DNA from: Chryseobacterium sp. c4a
GTDB taxonomy: Bacteria > Bacteroidota > Bacteroidia > Flavobacteriales > Weeksellaceae
DNA length: 64,000 bases
NCBI RefSeq assembly: GCF_009900745.1
Contig: NZ_WXVU01000001.1
Coordinates: forward strand, 186,001-250,000
Reading direction: 5' to 3'
This document shows, one piece after another, positions 51,280 through 60,682 of the stretch (position 1 is its first letter; every line of letters starts with the position of its first letter). Under the pieces are notes generated by a model, which saw only the letters and a list, made by a program, of their open reading frames with translations, had not been told where the DNA came from and ran no database searches. Both the position numbers and the translations under genes were made by a program.

Positions 51280-51993
51280 TTATTCCTCTTTTTTAATACG
51301 TTTCCATTCTTTGTTTTGATACTGATAGGTTAACAATTCACTTTGAGCATTTACAGTACCCAAGTTATATAAAACAGCTGTTTTTACGATGTTGTCAACA
51401 TGATTGCTGAATGTAAGATAAATGGAATTTGTATTTTTTAATGAAAAAGGTATTCCGGTGTAAGGCAGATAAAAATATTTTTGCTTATCAGCTTCTCCAT
51501 GAGTTGTTGATAAAATGTATTGATAAACTTCTTTATTGGAAATTCTCATTTTTTCATTGATGAAATAGACGGTGTTGTTCACATCGCCTCTCAATCGTTT
51601 GAAAATAATATTTTTATGAGTAATATCTCCCAATTTCTTAATGGTTTTGATATCCCAAAAATCATTTTCACTATAATTAGGGTTGGTGATATTCAGATCA
51701 TGGTGACATTCTTTCATGTAGTCAAAAGCACAGCCTCCGGTATTATTGATGATTCCAGTCATGATAATGATCAGATTATCGGAAGGAATATTCTTCAGGT
51801 TAATATCTTGTAAGACATATTTACTTAATGTACTGTAGTCAATGTTATTTTTTTCAGCAGTGAGCTTATCATAGTATATTTTCCCTTCTCTATAAAATTC
51901 AGTACAGTCAGGCATACCCAATGTATCTTTTGACTTTCTTTGTGCAAAAGAGAGCATGCTGATCAATAAAAATAAGAAGGTCAGGTTTTTCAT
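51280..51993 (-). CDS. exported hypothetical protein
   Basis: The 237-residue protein has a signal peptide (LTFLFLLISMLSFAQRK) and a mixed alpha/beta body with several cysteines (PDCTEF, GGCAFDYMKECHH), so disulfides are possible. No known family is recognised. It is one of a run of unknown secreted proteins on this strand. Confidence 0.55.
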   Translation of the reverse strand: MKNLTFLFLLISMLSFAQRKSKDTLGMPDCTEFYREGKIYYDKLTAEKNNIDYSTLSKYVLQDINLKNIPSDNLIIIMTGIINNTGGCAFDYMKECHHDLNITNPNYSENDFWDIKTIKKLGDITHKNIIFKRLRGDVNNTVYFINEKMRISNKEVYQYILSTTHGEADKQKYFYLPYTGIPFSLKNTNSIYLTFSNHVDNIVKTAVLYNLGTVNAQSELLTYQYQNKEWKRIKKEE

Positions 51994-52014
51994 AGGGATC
52001 TTGAAATTGCTAAT

Positions 52015-52671
52015 CTACTTATTTTTTAATAGGTTTACTTTCCTGCGTAGAAACAAAATGATTATTAAAAGAAGAAGAGTAGCTCCTAAAGAATATACTA
52101 TCATTTTTAATCTTTCATTTTCAATAGTAAGATCAGAAAGTTCTTTTTTAAGCTTCTTTATAACAGGATTTGTTACTTCGAAACTTGTATCAATTATTTC
52201 AACTATTTCAGTGGAAGTATTCGGTTTTGTTAATGCTCTTTGATAATCGGTACTAAGCTTTTGTAGTTCTTTTAATTCTTCAGAAGTAACCTGATCCCAT
52301 CTTTTTTGTACGAAGCAATGAGACGAATAAAGGAGCCCGTTGTTTTCATCAATATAAGCGAATATCAAATATTTTCCCTTCTCCGAAAATGCGACATCAC
52401 ATGAGTTGTTGGGAGAATGAAAAAGGGTAGCATTCTCATTGTAAAAGTCATTATAATTATTAGACTTGTATATTGTAGTAATTTTAACTTTACTCAGGAT
52501 ATCTTGGGCTGTTTTGTAGCCATTGGGAACTTCAACAACATCATAAATCTCACCGATAAAAACAAATGAAGCTTCATCAAAAGAATTTTTTATGGCTGGA
52601 GTATAAGCACACTTACAGGCAAATATATGTAACGGAAGTAGAATGGATAGTAAAAAAAGCTTGTATTTCAT
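52015..52671 (-). CDS. exported Cys-motif protein with coiled coil and C-terminal membrane anchor
   Basis: The 218-residue protein has a signal peptide ending in FACKC (residues near 18-21); the CKC start resembles NTR/TIMP-like domains. Then FVFIGEIYDVV near 36-46 and a long coiled-coil helix (NPVIKKLKKELSDLTIENER near 167-186). One transmembrane helix follows (IVYSLGATLLLLIIILFL), with a basic tail. It probably sits in the membrane with its domain outside. Function is unknown. Confidence 0.6.
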   Translation of the reverse strand: MKYKLFLLSILLPLHIFACKCAYTPAIKNSFDEASFVFIGEIYDVVEVPNGYKTAQDILSKVKITTIYKSNNYNDFYNENATLFHSPNNSCDVAFSEKGKYLIFAYIDENNGLLYSSHCFVQKRWDQVTSEELKELQKLSTDYQRALTKPNTSTEIVEIIDTSFEVTNPVIKKLKKELSDLTIENERLKMIVYSLGATLLLLIIILFLRRKVNLLKNK

Positions 52672-52687
52672 TGGGTTTATTGCCTGT

Positions 52688-53695
52688 CTATAAAATGTTT
52701 TTAATTTCTTTTTGTAGAACTAAAACTTTTTGTGGAGTATCTATATGTTTTTCCAGATCTTTTACTTCTAACCGGTTGGTTCTGCTTTTATACATAAACC
52801 CTTTGAAAAAATATTTTTCAACTTCAAGAGGGAATGTATCCGGATTTTTTTCAATAATAGAGCGGGTAAGATCATCAATTATTGTTTTTATTTCCTTCAA
52901 CGAGTTTTGTAGTTGATCTTTCCATTCCTTTAAATCACTCAGAAAACCAACGATTTCCTCTTCTTTAATATAGGAAAGTTTTGCGAGTTGCTTATCAATT
53001 TCCGTGAAGGTCATTTCGTTCCAGTTTTTATTTTTTAACACCGGAATTTGCCATTTTTTCTGCTCTTCAATCCAATAATCTTTTTGGGCTTTTACCTGAT
53101 GAACCTGAAATGAGGGAAGTTCAATTGCTGTTAAATAATTTCCATGGCAGCTTCCTGTGTCTATTCCGTAAGTATTATTCAGAATTTTGGGATGGTCTCC
53201 TACTACATGATGACCGTAGATAACAGGTTTTTCACCTTTATAAAACTCGTTCCAATAAGTATTTTCGGGATATTTTTTCTCCAGATACCGATCTCCGGAA
53301 GTGGTGCCGGATAAAACTTCGTCTTTTTGTTCTTGCAGTTTCTTATCATGTTCAAAAAAAGCATGAACGATGATGGCATCTTCTGTTTCGTAATAATATT
53401 TCAGGTTTTTTACCCAGTCAATAAATTCAGAATATTCCTCTTCAAACTGTATTTTTACAATTTCCTGAGCGTAGCTTAAAGTTCCGTTCAGATGTTTTCT
53501 TTCATGGTTACCCATCAGAACTACTGAGTTTGGACGGTTTTTGAAATATTCGTAAACTTCTTTAGATTTATTGCCTCTGTCAACGAGATCTCCAAGGGAA
53601 ATCAGCAGGTCTTCATCTTTTAAATTAATTTTTTTTGTCAGGGTTATGAGTTCATCATAACAACCGTGAATGTCTCCAATTACAAAGGTTCTCAT
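52688..53695 (-). CDS. metallophosphoesterase (serine/threonine phosphatase-like)
   Basis: The 335-residue protein starts directly with the metal-binding motifs TFVIGDIHGCYDEL near 3-16 (GDIHG), SLGDLVDRGNKS near 33-44 (GDxxDRG) and VVLMGNHERKHL near 58-69 (GNHE). The remaining ligands are in AIIVHAFF and IYGHHVVGDHP near 158-168. This matches bacterial PPP/diadenosine-tetraphosphatase-like enzymes. A C-terminal helical region of about 120 residues is extra. The substrate is unknown. Confidence 0.9.
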   Translation of the reverse strand: MRTFVIGDIHGCYDELITLTKKINLKDEDLLISLGDLVDRGNKSKEVYEYFKNRPNSVVLMGNHERKHLNGTLSYAQEIVKIQFEEEYSEFIDWVKNLKYYYETEDAIIVHAFFEHDKKLQEQKDEVLSGTTSGDRYLEKKYPENTYWNEFYKGEKPVIYGHHVVGDHPKILNNTYGIDTGSCHGNYLTAIELPSFQVHQVKAQKDYWIEEQKKWQIPVLKNKNWNEMTFTEIDKQLAKLSYIKEEEIVGFLSDLKEWKDQLQNSLKEIKTIIDDLTRSIIEKNPDTFPLEVEKYFFKGFMYKSRTNRLEVKDLEKHIDTPQKVLVLQKEIKNIL

Positions 53696-53703
53696 GGGTT
53701 AGT

Positions 53704-54456
53704 TTATTGTTTTGCAAATATAATATCAATATATATTCCGATGGTATTATAGGTTTCAATTTTGAACTGTTGGGGTGATTCTATTTTATATTTTAAGGGA
53801 TAAATTACATCACCTGAGTATACATCAATAGAATTGGTATCTAAAATATAAGGATATTGATGATTTTTTCCATTTTTTAAATGTATGGTAAAGTTTTCCT
53901 GATCCAGATCAATGTGATTGATCGAACTGATGGGAATATATAGCAACTTGTTAAATTCCGTACTCTTTAGAAATTCCTGATTAATAGGATCTTTTTGATC
54001 AGCATCACTGCGAAGTCTTTTTTCCAGTTTTATTATTTTCCAGGTTCCAATAAGTTGTTTCCTGTTTTTCTGAGCCTCTTCGAATTCGTTGATGGTAGAA
54101 TCAATATTCTCCGGCTGAAACTTTTCTTTGATAAACCTTCCATAATATTCATTTCCTTTTACTTCAATAGTGAGGCTGTCGATAAGGTTGATGGAATAGA
54201 TTTTTCCTTTAGCATCTGTAAACTGGTTTTTCTGAATATTCAGGTTTTTATTAAGGACATAATTTTGTCCCCACCATGTAGTTTGAGCAAGTAATTTTCC
54301 ATTTTTAAAATATAAAAACTCACGCCAATGATCGTCATTTTTTACTTGTAAGGAATCAGATATCCATTCTCCATTCAGAAAAGATAAATCAGAATTTTTT
54401 TGGAGGCAGGAAATCTGAAATAGGGAAATGCAAAGGACAAGCATACTGGTTTTCAC
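53704..54456 (-). CDS. hypothetical lipoprotein
   Basis: The 250-residue protein has a lipobox (MLVLCISLFQISC) and beta-rich content, with a lipocalin-like first half (SFLNGEWISDSL). A second repeat-like block near 135 starts LIGTWKIIKLEK, so it may hold two lipocalin-type units. Ligand and function are unknown. It lies nine bases downstream of the phosphoesterase-gene start region on the same strand. Confidence 0.6.
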   Translation of the reverse strand: MKTSMLVLCISLFQISCLQKNSDLSFLNGEWISDSLQVKNDDHWREFLYFKNGKLLAQTTWWGQNYVLNKNLNIQKNQFTDAKGKIYSINLIDSLTIEVKGNEYYGRFIKEKFQPENIDSTINEFEEAQKNRKQLIGTWKIIKLEKRLRSDADQKDPINQEFLKSTEFNKLLYIPISSINHIDLDQENFTIHLKNGKNHQYPYILDTNSIDVYSGDVIYPLKYKIESPQQFKIETYNTIGIYIDIIFAKQ

Positions 54457-54507
54457 GGGATATTATTTTTTTCAATGTACAATTATTTCTGTTATTGAAT
54501 AAAACAA

Positions 54508-54534
54508 AAACCGTTCAATCGTTCTGAACGGTTT
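54508..54534 (-). terminator. terminator after the small membrane protein gene
   Basis: AAACCGTTC pairs with GAACGGTTT around a 9-base loop. On the minus strand a TTTTTGTTTT run follows. It serves the gene ending at 54569. Confidence 0.85.
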
Positions 54535-54568
54535 AAGGAAATATATTTTTTTAGTTCTTCTTGGGTAT

Positions 54569-54865
54569 TTATTGAGCTTGCAGTCTTATCCAGTTCAGTA
54601 TAAAAAGCAAAACGAATGTTCCTGTGATATAAAACTGTACTTTATTGACTTTTTTGGTGCCAAATTTCCAGACACAAATTCTGTCTATAATGAGAATGAG
54701 AACTACTGGAATTAATCCCAATAATAGGTACATTCCTGTAAGTCCATCTGCTGCAGAAACACTGGTAAGGGCAGTGTAGGAAAAAAATAATCCGATAATA
54801 AGGGATACTATTCCTAAAATAAGGAATAGAGTAATTTTACGGGTAGTTTTATATGATGGCTGCAT
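54569..54865 (-). CDS. small membrane protein, unknown
   Basis: The 98-residue protein has three predicted transmembrane helices (near 12-32, 40-58 and 78-93) and short charged loops. No family is recognised. It is closed by a clear terminator, which supports it as a real gene. Confidence 0.6.
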   Translation of the reverse strand: MQPSYKTTRKITLFLILGIVSLIIGLFFSYTALTSVSAADGLTGMYLLLGLIPVVLILIIDRICVWKFGTKKVNKVQFYITGTFVLLFILNWIRLQAQ

Positions 54866-54894
54866 GGCTGGTATTAATGAAATTCATCCTCAAA

Positions 54895-55320
54895 TTATAA
54901 CTTTTGTTCATAACCATATTGTATAGCTGCTTCAAGGGTTTCGATGTTGATTTCTTTGAGATTTTTAAATTTTATACAATATCCTGTTATGTTTGCTTTT
55001 CCTATTTTGTCGCCAAAGGTTTTAGCTAAGTAAGTTTTATCTTCAATCCCTAAAATATAAACAGAAATTCCCGTAGTATTGGCACTCAAACCTATTTGAT
55101 AAAAATCTTTTGTTTTTCCATCAGCATATCGAATAGTGGATAATCCATATCCAATATTAGGGTTGGAAACTGTCTTTCCTTCACTGTTTTTACCATCCAA
55201 AAACCACAATTTAGCATCTGGCATAAGCTTCTGAATGAGCCCGTGAAGTTCTTGCAGATCTCTACGCTTAGTTTCAGGCTGGCTATTGATATATTCTGAT
55301 ATTTGTTCCTGAGTGGTCAT
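54895..55320 (-). CDS. DUF1801 domain protein
   Basis: The 141-residue protein matches DUF1801: RRDLQELHGLIQKLMPDAKL near 19-38, the conserved NPNIGYGLS region near 52-60, FYQIGLSANTTGISVYILG near 72-90 and GYCIKFKNLKEINIETL near 113-129. The fold is YdhG-like. Function is unknown; iron or frataxin-like roles have been suggested for the fold. It sits in the accessory run of small genes. Confidence 0.85.
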   Translation of the reverse strand: MTTQEQISEYINSQPETKRRDLQELHGLIQKLMPDAKLWFLDGKNSEGKTVSNPNIGYGLSTIRYADGKTKDFYQIGLSANTTGISVYILGIEDKTYLAKTFGDKIGKANITGYCIKFKNLKEINIETLEAAIQYGYEQKL

Positions 55321-55370
55321 ATCAATTTGGATAATGAAGTGAATTTGAAAGTAATATAATAAAAGAAATA

Positions 55371-55775
55371 TTAATCTAATAAGTTGTTATTGTGTAAATA
55401 ATCAAAAATTATTTTATCAACTTCCGAGATTTTATCTTTATCCGAATAACGAAGCCATTTTACTTCTTCAATTTCAGAATTTGCCTGTAATTCTCCTGAA
55501 TATTCTCCTGAGTAACAGGTCATTTTTACAAGGATACCTTCTGCATGACTATGGGCTTGTGCTTCAAAGGTTCCAACATAATTAAGTGTTTTAGGGTCAA
55601 TAGTAACACTTAATTCTTCACTTATTTCGCGAATCAGAGCCTGTTCATCAGTTTCTCCATCTTCTCTCTTTCCTCCGGGGATATAATATTTATCTTTTCC
55701 ATAACTTTTTGTTGAAAGAATGGATTTGTTTTTTAATTCTATCCAGGCAAGCTTGTCAATGATTTTGTTGGTCAT
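55371..55775 (-). CDS. Nudix hydrolase
   Basis: The 134-residue protein has the Nudix box near residues 35-57: GGKREDGETDEQALIREI followed by SEELSV, which carries the REUxEE core. It hydrolyses a nucleoside diphosphate linked to another moiety, or a damaged nucleotide. The specific substrate is unknown. It has its own upstream sequence and is preceded by a 136-bp gap. Confidence 0.9.
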   Translation of the reverse strand: MTNKIIDKLAWIELKNKSILSTKSYGKDKYYIPGGKREDGETDEQALIREISEELSVTIDPKTLNYVGTFEAQAHSHAEGILVKMTCYSGEYSGELQANSEIEEVKWLRYSDKDKISEVDKIIFDYLHNNNLLD

Positions 55776-55911
55776 TATAGTTTAATATGTTTTTTTATTA
55801 TCTACAGAATTATTTTATAAATGTAAAGGTATTTTTTATTTCTTGAAAATATCCTGTCTGTGCAATATTCCGATGATCGGTTTCTATATTTGTTGCAATT
55901 TTTGTATTCAT

Positions 55912-56535
55912 TTAATAGTCTCCCGATATAAGGATATTGGTTTCTATATCTGTATTGTTTGGAACCATAATAGACACACCATATTTATTCTGAACAAATT
56001 TTAAATGGTCTCTGTTTAAGAAAGGTTCAATTTTTTTTCCGCATTGTTCTTCAGTGGTACCTTTACCACAGGGAATTCCATAAAAGTCAACTTCAGTTTC
56101 AACTTCTAGAGGTAAATTGTCGGAAAATATTTCATCTGCATAAATATGGCAGGTAGCTTTCATCTTTACAATGATCTTATTCCCTTGCTTTTTAAATTCA
56201 ATTTCTGCATTTTCCACCTCATTATGTTCATAAACATAGAACAGTGCGTGGGGCTCTTGCTCATCTTCAGGATATTCTTTCCATTCAATTTTTTTTCCTG
56301 CAATATCCTGCCATTCTTTGATTTCGCCCGGATTGATTTTTAATAAGATTTCAGAATTAAAAAATAACTCATCCTCCGGAAAAAATAAACCGTCAGCATC
56401 ATTGTCATCATCAGGACTTGAATCTGTTCCTGTAGCTTTAATCTGCAGCCCGAAAACCAATTGATGATCTGTATTGACAAAAGCGTCCAAATAAGCGTAT
56501 TGTATGTCAAATAACTTGTCTTTAATTTTAAACAT
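55912..56535 (-). CDS. acidic hypothetical protein
   Basis: The 207-residue protein is very acidic (SPDDDNDADGLFFPEDELFF near 39-58), beta-rich and without signal peptide or membrane segment. No family is recognised. Its character is like single-domain immunity proteins found in accessory islands, but that is only a resemblance. It is 10 bp from the next upstream gene. Confidence 0.5.
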   Translation of the reverse strand: MFKIKDKLFDIQYAYLDAFVNTDHQLVFGLQIKATGTDSSPDDDNDADGLFFPEDELFFNSEILLKINPGEIKEWQDIAGKKIEWKEYPEDEQEPHALFYVYEHNEVENAEIEFKKQGNKIIVKMKATCHIYADEIFSDNLPLEVETEVDFYGIPCGKGTTEEQCGKKIEPFLNRDHLKFVQNKYGVSIMVPNNTDIETNILISGDY

Positions 56536-56544
56536 CTGTATTGA

Positions 56545-57567
56545 TTATTTGTTTCCCTTTTTCAAAATAGCTGTAATCGCATCAGAAATGTCAAATAACT
56601 TTCCGTTATAATTATTCCCCAATAAAATAATGGTTGATTTTTCATTCAGGTCAGAAACTAAAAGAGCTTCATAATTTCCGGCTCTTCCATCATGAGAATG
56701 CTCTACTAATTTTTTATTTTTAAATATTGCTTCTCCCATGGAAGATTGAGTATCCGGTAAGTCAAAGTGCTGTCCCAATGTAAACAATGAGTTTTCATTG
56801 ATTAGTTTTTTTGAATGAAGACAGTTTATGAATTTTAGTAAATCTGTTGTCGTTAAGAAAGTTCCGCCAACCAAAAAATCAGGTTTATCTTCTATTAATT
56901 TGTTATTAAATCCTTTTGCAATCAATTTTTCATCAACAATAGGTGTGATCTCAGACGAATTCATTTTACATGGCTTGAAAATATGTTGGCTGACATAATC
57001 TTTGTAAGCCACTCCTGTAATTTTTTCAACAATAAACTGCCTTAGAAAAACATTGTTCATGTTGTAATCGTATTGAGTTCCCGGAAGAAAATCAAGCTTG
57101 TCAATTAATTTTAAATCATCAAAAACATCCTGATTACTTTTAATTTTTTTCCAGTTTACATTGGGAAGTCCGCTTGTGTATTGCAATATATCTTTTATAG
57201 AAACTTCATTGGCCCATTGTGGTAACTCAGGAAAATATTGAGAAATAGGATCTTCTATTTTCAATTTTCCCTGCTCTTGTAATTGTAATAAGGCTACGCC
57301 GCTTAATTCTTTGGTAATAGAACCAATATTGAATTTGTAATCGGGTGTAAGTTTTTTTGTTTTTGTAGCATCGGTAAACCCAAAAGGAGCGTTGTAAATG
57401 ATTTTATTATTTTTTGAAACTAAAATATTTCCATTAAAAACTCCGGATTGGTTTGCGGATCTCATTAAAGAGTCTATTTGTGCGATCTGCTTTTTCTGGG
57501 CAGATACAGAATTGAAGAGAAACAAAAAAATGGTAAATAATAAGGAGATCTGTTTGTGATAGAGCAT
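56545..57567 (-). CDS. exported serine hydrolase (beta-lactamase/AmpC-like)
   Basis: The 340-residue protein has a signal peptide (SLLFTIFLFLFNSVSAQ) and a penicillin-binding fold: NIGSITKELSG near 80-90 (SxxK), YDYNMNNVFLRQF near 162-174 (YxN) and HSHDGRAGNYEA near 294-305, a variant of the third motif. It is smaller than the other serine hydrolase in this window and lacks its C-terminal extension. Antibiotic hydrolysis is not implied; a peptidase or esterase role is likely. Confidence 0.85.
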   Translation of the reverse strand: MLYHKQISLLFTIFLFLFNSVSAQKKQIAQIDSLMRSANQSGVFNGNILVSKNNKIIYNAPFGFTDATKTKKLTPDYKFNIGSITKELSGVALLQLQEQGKLKIEDPISQYFPELPQWANEVSIKDILQYTSGLPNVNWKKIKSNQDVFDDLKLIDKLDFLPGTQYDYNMNNVFLRQFIVEKITGVAYKDYVSQHIFKPCKMNSSEITPIVDEKLIAKGFNNKLIEDKPDFLVGGTFLTTTDLLKFINCLHSKKLINENSLFTLGQHFDLPDTQSSMGEAIFKNKKLVEHSHDGRAGNYEALLVSDLNEKSTIILLGNNYNGKLFDISDAITAILKKGNK

Positions 57568-57616
57568 ATTGGGTTTTTTGTTGAGTTATTAGTTTTGTCT
57601 TGTAAAAGCAGATGTT

Positions 57617-58201
57617 TTATCTCAATACATCAAGAACATCAATAAATTTTTTTAGAACAGATTTATTTATTCTTTTGTCCGGGCAATTTTCATAATAATA
57701 TTGGGGGGCATAGTAATGATATGAACTGTATTTATTATTCTGAACCAACATAAGTTTAGCTCCATTTTGATCTGAGATCATACACATGGGAGGAAAATCC
57801 TTTAATTCAGGAATTTCAGTCTTGAAATCTTCCTGTTTGTATTTTAAAAGTTCAGTTAATTGTCCAGAATTGATAAGGGTAAGTATTTTGTCTTTTAAGG
57901 CTGGAGTTGGTTCAATTGTTTTTATGGTTCTTTTTAATTGGTTGTTCTTTACATAAGCCTGTGGCCGCTCTTCCTTGTAAGCATTCAGCTCTCCATTTTT
58001 CTTTATAAAATAATAGTAAATAAAGTCATAAGCAGACCAGCCTCCGTTAATTTCATAGATCAGACAAATTTCATTCTGATTTAAACTTTGAGGAAGATCT
58101 ACGACAGTTCCTTTAATTTTATTTTTGAGATTAAGATTTGGAATCTGTGCATATCCAATGAAACAAAAGCCGATAAGTATAATAAATAATATTTTTTTCA
58201 T
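57617..58201 (-). CDS. exported hypothetical protein
   Basis: The 194-residue protein has a signal peptide (KKILFIILIGFCFIGYAQ) and a mixed domain rich in Lys, Tyr and Pro, with a YYFIKKNGELNAYKEERPQA stretch near 63-82. No family is recognised. It lies between a serine hydrolase and a small membrane protein gene, with 3 bp to the latter. Confidence 0.55.
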   Translation of the reverse strand: MKKILFIILIGFCFIGYAQIPNLNLKNKIKGTVVDLPQSLNQNEICLIYEINGGWSAYDFIYYYFIKKNGELNAYKEERPQAYVKNNQLKRTIKTIEPTPALKDKILTLINSGQLTELLKYKQEDFKTEIPELKDFPPMCMISDQNGAKLMLVQNNKYSSYHYYAPQYYYENCPDKRINKSVLKKFIDVLDVLR

Positions 58202-58204
58202 TTT

Positions 58205-58714
58205 TTACTTCTGATAAATGATGATGGGTATATTGGTTTTTAATCCCCATGTGTTTGCTGGGTTGTTTTCTTTATTAAAAAGTAATCTTTCATCAATTTT
58301 AGAAATGAATTTTTCCCAGCCATGCATGGAGTCATTGAGGATTATTTTTCCAAATAGGGTTTCAACCAATAATTCTGTGTGAATATTTTCCAAAACAGAA
58401 GTTTTCTGAACGGTTATTCTAAGGATTTCATACCATTCAATCATGGTTATGAAATCGTTGCTCCAAATATAGAAACCGGTATCAGTATACTCGAAGATTC
58501 CATCATCTTCTGATGTCTTGAGGAAAACTTTATGCTGACGTTTGTTTTTATCCGGATTTTTATCAGCATTTTTCGCGATCAACGCAAACAAAGAACATCC
58601 CAAAAAGTAGAAGCACAACCATATAAGTATATTTTTCTCAACCTTAAAGATGAGGATTGTAAAAATAACGAGTAAAACAGTATTTATTAGAATTAATTTT
58701 TTGGTCAAAGTCAT
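58205..58714 (-). CDS. membrane protein, YcxB/PH-like
   Basis: The 169-residue protein has two N-terminal transmembrane helices (near 6-24 and 30-46), then a YcxB/PH-like segment (FEYTDTGFYIWSNDFITMIEW near 74-94, ILRITVQKTSVLENI). It resembles the gene at 47590 in layout. Function is unknown; such proteins recur in accessory clusters. Confidence 0.55.
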   Translation of the reverse strand: MTLTKKLILINTVLLVIFTILIFKVEKNILIWLCFYFLGCSLFALIAKNADKNPDKNKRQHKVFLKTSEDDGIFEYTDTGFYIWSNDFITMIEWYEILRITVQKTSVLENIHTELLVETLFGKIILNDSMHGWEKFISKIDERLLFNKENNPANTWGLKTNIPIIIYQK

Positions 58715-58789
58715 ATCCTTAATTATTGACTATTATTAGGTTTCTCAGGGCTTTTAAAATGGTAAGACTATACAAGAAACAGTATTTTT

Positions 58790-59407
58790 TTAAAGATTTC
58801 CATATACTACAATATACTCCGCATATACCAATTTATCATTGAGCCATTCAATCAGTTCATTTTTAAATTGTGCAACTTTCAATTCATCTGTTCTCACTTG
58901 GTTTATTCTATTGATGATTATTCTACAGGTATTTCTGTCAAAAAAATTATGTCCACAAGCATCAAAAGCATTCTCAATATACCCGTTCCAAGGGTTTGTC
59001 AAAGGGAAAACAGACTTAAATTCGTTGATAACATAATCAAAATCGGCGGTTGGAATGAAGGCATCGTTTCGTTTTACTGTTTTGTAATATTCTCCCTCTT
59101 TATTTTCTGGCCATAGAATAAATCCAATTTCATTTCTTGGAGAAAGACTATCCCTTGTAGTGATGATTATGGGTCTTGAATTGATTCTTTCAATCGCTTT
59201 TGTGATATCAAACAGACAGATTTCATAATTTTCTCTTGCTGTGTCAGGATCGCATTCTGTCGAAATACTGATCTCTCTTATGTTGTTATTGTGAAATTCC
59301 TGTTCACTGGCGTTGATATTACCATTGTTTTTCTTCAGTAGTTGTATGGCAACACTTAATGGAATTGTAATTTTATTTCGAAGTAATTTTATTTTCTCGT
59401 TATCCAT
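58790..59407 (-). CDS. hypothetical protein, possible UBA-like helical N-terminus
   Basis: The 205-residue protein has a helical N-terminal part (ITIPLSVAIQLLKKNNGNIN near 13-32) followed by a second helix pair (ARENYEICLFDITKAIERIN near 58-77), which looks like two UBA-type helix bundles. The middle and C-terminal parts are mixed alpha/beta. I do not recognise a family. It lies in the accessory run, with no overlap to its neighbours. Confidence 0.45.
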   Translation of the reverse strand: MDNEKIKLLRNKITIPLSVAIQLLKKNNGNINASEQEFHNNNIREISISTECDPDTARENYEICLFDITKAIERINSRPIIITTRDSLSPRNEIGFILWPENKEGEYYKTVKRNDAFIPTADFDYVINEFKSVFPLTNPWNGYIENAFDACGHNFFDRNTCRIIINRINQVRTDELKVAQFKNELIEWLNDKLVYAEYIVVYGNL

Positions 59408-59473
59408 TCTACGCGATTATATTTTTTTGCATTTTAGATTTTAGCCAATACTATTTTTATTCCTTCTAAAAGG

Positions 59474-59866
59474 TCACTTTTTAGTTTCCGTTTTTTTTAA
59501 TCGAGAAACAACAAGAGCAATTCCCCAGACCAAAAATCCTATTAAAATACTGAATAGATAAGCATTTGAGGACGAAAAATTAAAAGCTGTTGGTCGCCCA
59601 AGTCCACTAAAAATAAGGATACCCAAATAAATGATATTATAAATTAGGACAGAAGTAGTGAAAGTAACGGATTTTTTAATTTTAATAATGAGTATAACTA
59701 GGAGGGCTGCCACTAAAGAAATTCCAGCTGCCATCATAAGACCGAATGGCATCATTCCAAATTCTCCCCCCGGCAGACGGGCAATGTCCATATAGCCGAT
59801 AAAAATTAAAACATTGAGAAGCCCAATCAGGAAATAACTTCCCAGTATTTTTTCTATTTGTTTCAT
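59474..59866 (-). CDS. membrane protein with four helices, unknown
   Basis: The 130-residue protein has four predicted transmembrane helices (near 8-26, 36-60, 72-90 and 100-121). It is hydrophobic throughout with a short basic C-terminal tail (RLKKTETKK). No family is recognised. Confidence 0.6.
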   Translation of the reverse strand: MKQIEKILGSYFLIGLLNVLIFIGYMDIARLPGGEFGMMPFGLMMAAGISLVAALLVILIIKIKKSVTFTTSVLIYNIIYLGILIFSGLGRPTAFNFSSSNAYLFSILIGFLVWGIALVVSRLKKTETKK

Positions 59867-59938
59867 CTAATTTTGTATTCGTTTTTTTTTAATAGGATGA
59901 GTTAAAAAAATGAAAGGTTTCTAAAATATAACATTCTC

Positions 59939-60520
59939 TTATTTCTTAAACTTTGAATTTTTAAATGCTTTTATAAGTTTATCTGATTCTGAAGTAGGAT
60001 AAACGTAGAAAATGGTAAAACCCGCTTCGTATCCATTTAATATGGTGCGGTATATGATAAAGTTTTGCGAGATGTTATTTTCCAAGTTCATTTTCAAATC
60101 TGTTTTATAAAAGTTGATATCATCCACTTTTTCTTGTATAGTTTTGCTCTCAAATTGAGCTTCAGGCTGACCTTTTTTAAACGACTCTATAAGCTCATCA
60201 TTTTGTTCTTTTACGGTAGACTCTGTGAGAGCTTTATTTCCAGATAATGTTTTTTTGTAATGGACTAAAAAGTAGGTGTAATTTTTTCCTTGAAATCGAA
60301 CTTCTTCGGATTTTTCTCTAGTTTTTGAAGCGTTGTTTACTTCCTTGTTATTTTTTGCGTCTACTACTTGAACTGGTTGCTTGATCAGGTTCATATTGGT
60401 GAAATTGTTGGGCATATCAATAGTCCAGCCTAGTTGCTCAACTTTGTACGTGTTAGATTTTTGTGCCTTGTAAAAAGTGGTTATAAGGAAAATGAATAGA
60501 ATAGTCATTTTAATTTTCAT
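59939..60520 (-). CDS. exported hypothetical protein
   Basis: The 193-residue protein has a signal peptide (MKIKMTILFIFLITTFYKAQ) and a mixed domain with an alternating Glu/Lys middle, ending VYPTSESDKLIKAFKNSKF. It resembles the protein at 63243 in layout (signal peptide, then a single domain about 150 long). No family is recognised. It may be a paralogous secreted-protein type. Confidence 0.55.
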   Translation of the reverse strand: MKIKMTILFIFLITTFYKAQKSNTYKVEQLGWTIDMPNNFTNMNLIKQPVQVVDAKNNKEVNNASKTREKSEEVRFQGKNYTYFLVHYKKTLSGNKALTESTVKEQNDELIESFKKGQPEAQFESKTIQEKVDDINFYKTDLKMNLENNISQNFIIYRTILNGYEAGFTIFYVYPTSESDKLIKAFKNSKFKK

Positions 60521-60647
60521 GATCTATAGCTTCTTATAGTTTATGATACTCGGATTGAGCCTATTAGTTTTGTCTTTGTAAATTTAATTAAAATAGCTCA
60601 TCTTTTCCCGAAAATGAAATGAGCATTATAATTTTGAAGCAAAAAAA

Positions 60648-60672
60648 TACCGCTCTGTAAAACAGAACGGTA
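60648..60672 (-). terminator. terminator after the SHOCT-domain gene
   Basis: TACCGCTCTGT pairs with ACAGAACGGTA with one mismatch around a 3-base loop. On the minus strand a T run follows. It serves the gene ending at 60683. Confidence 0.8.
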
Positions 60673-60682
60673 CATTCAAAAT

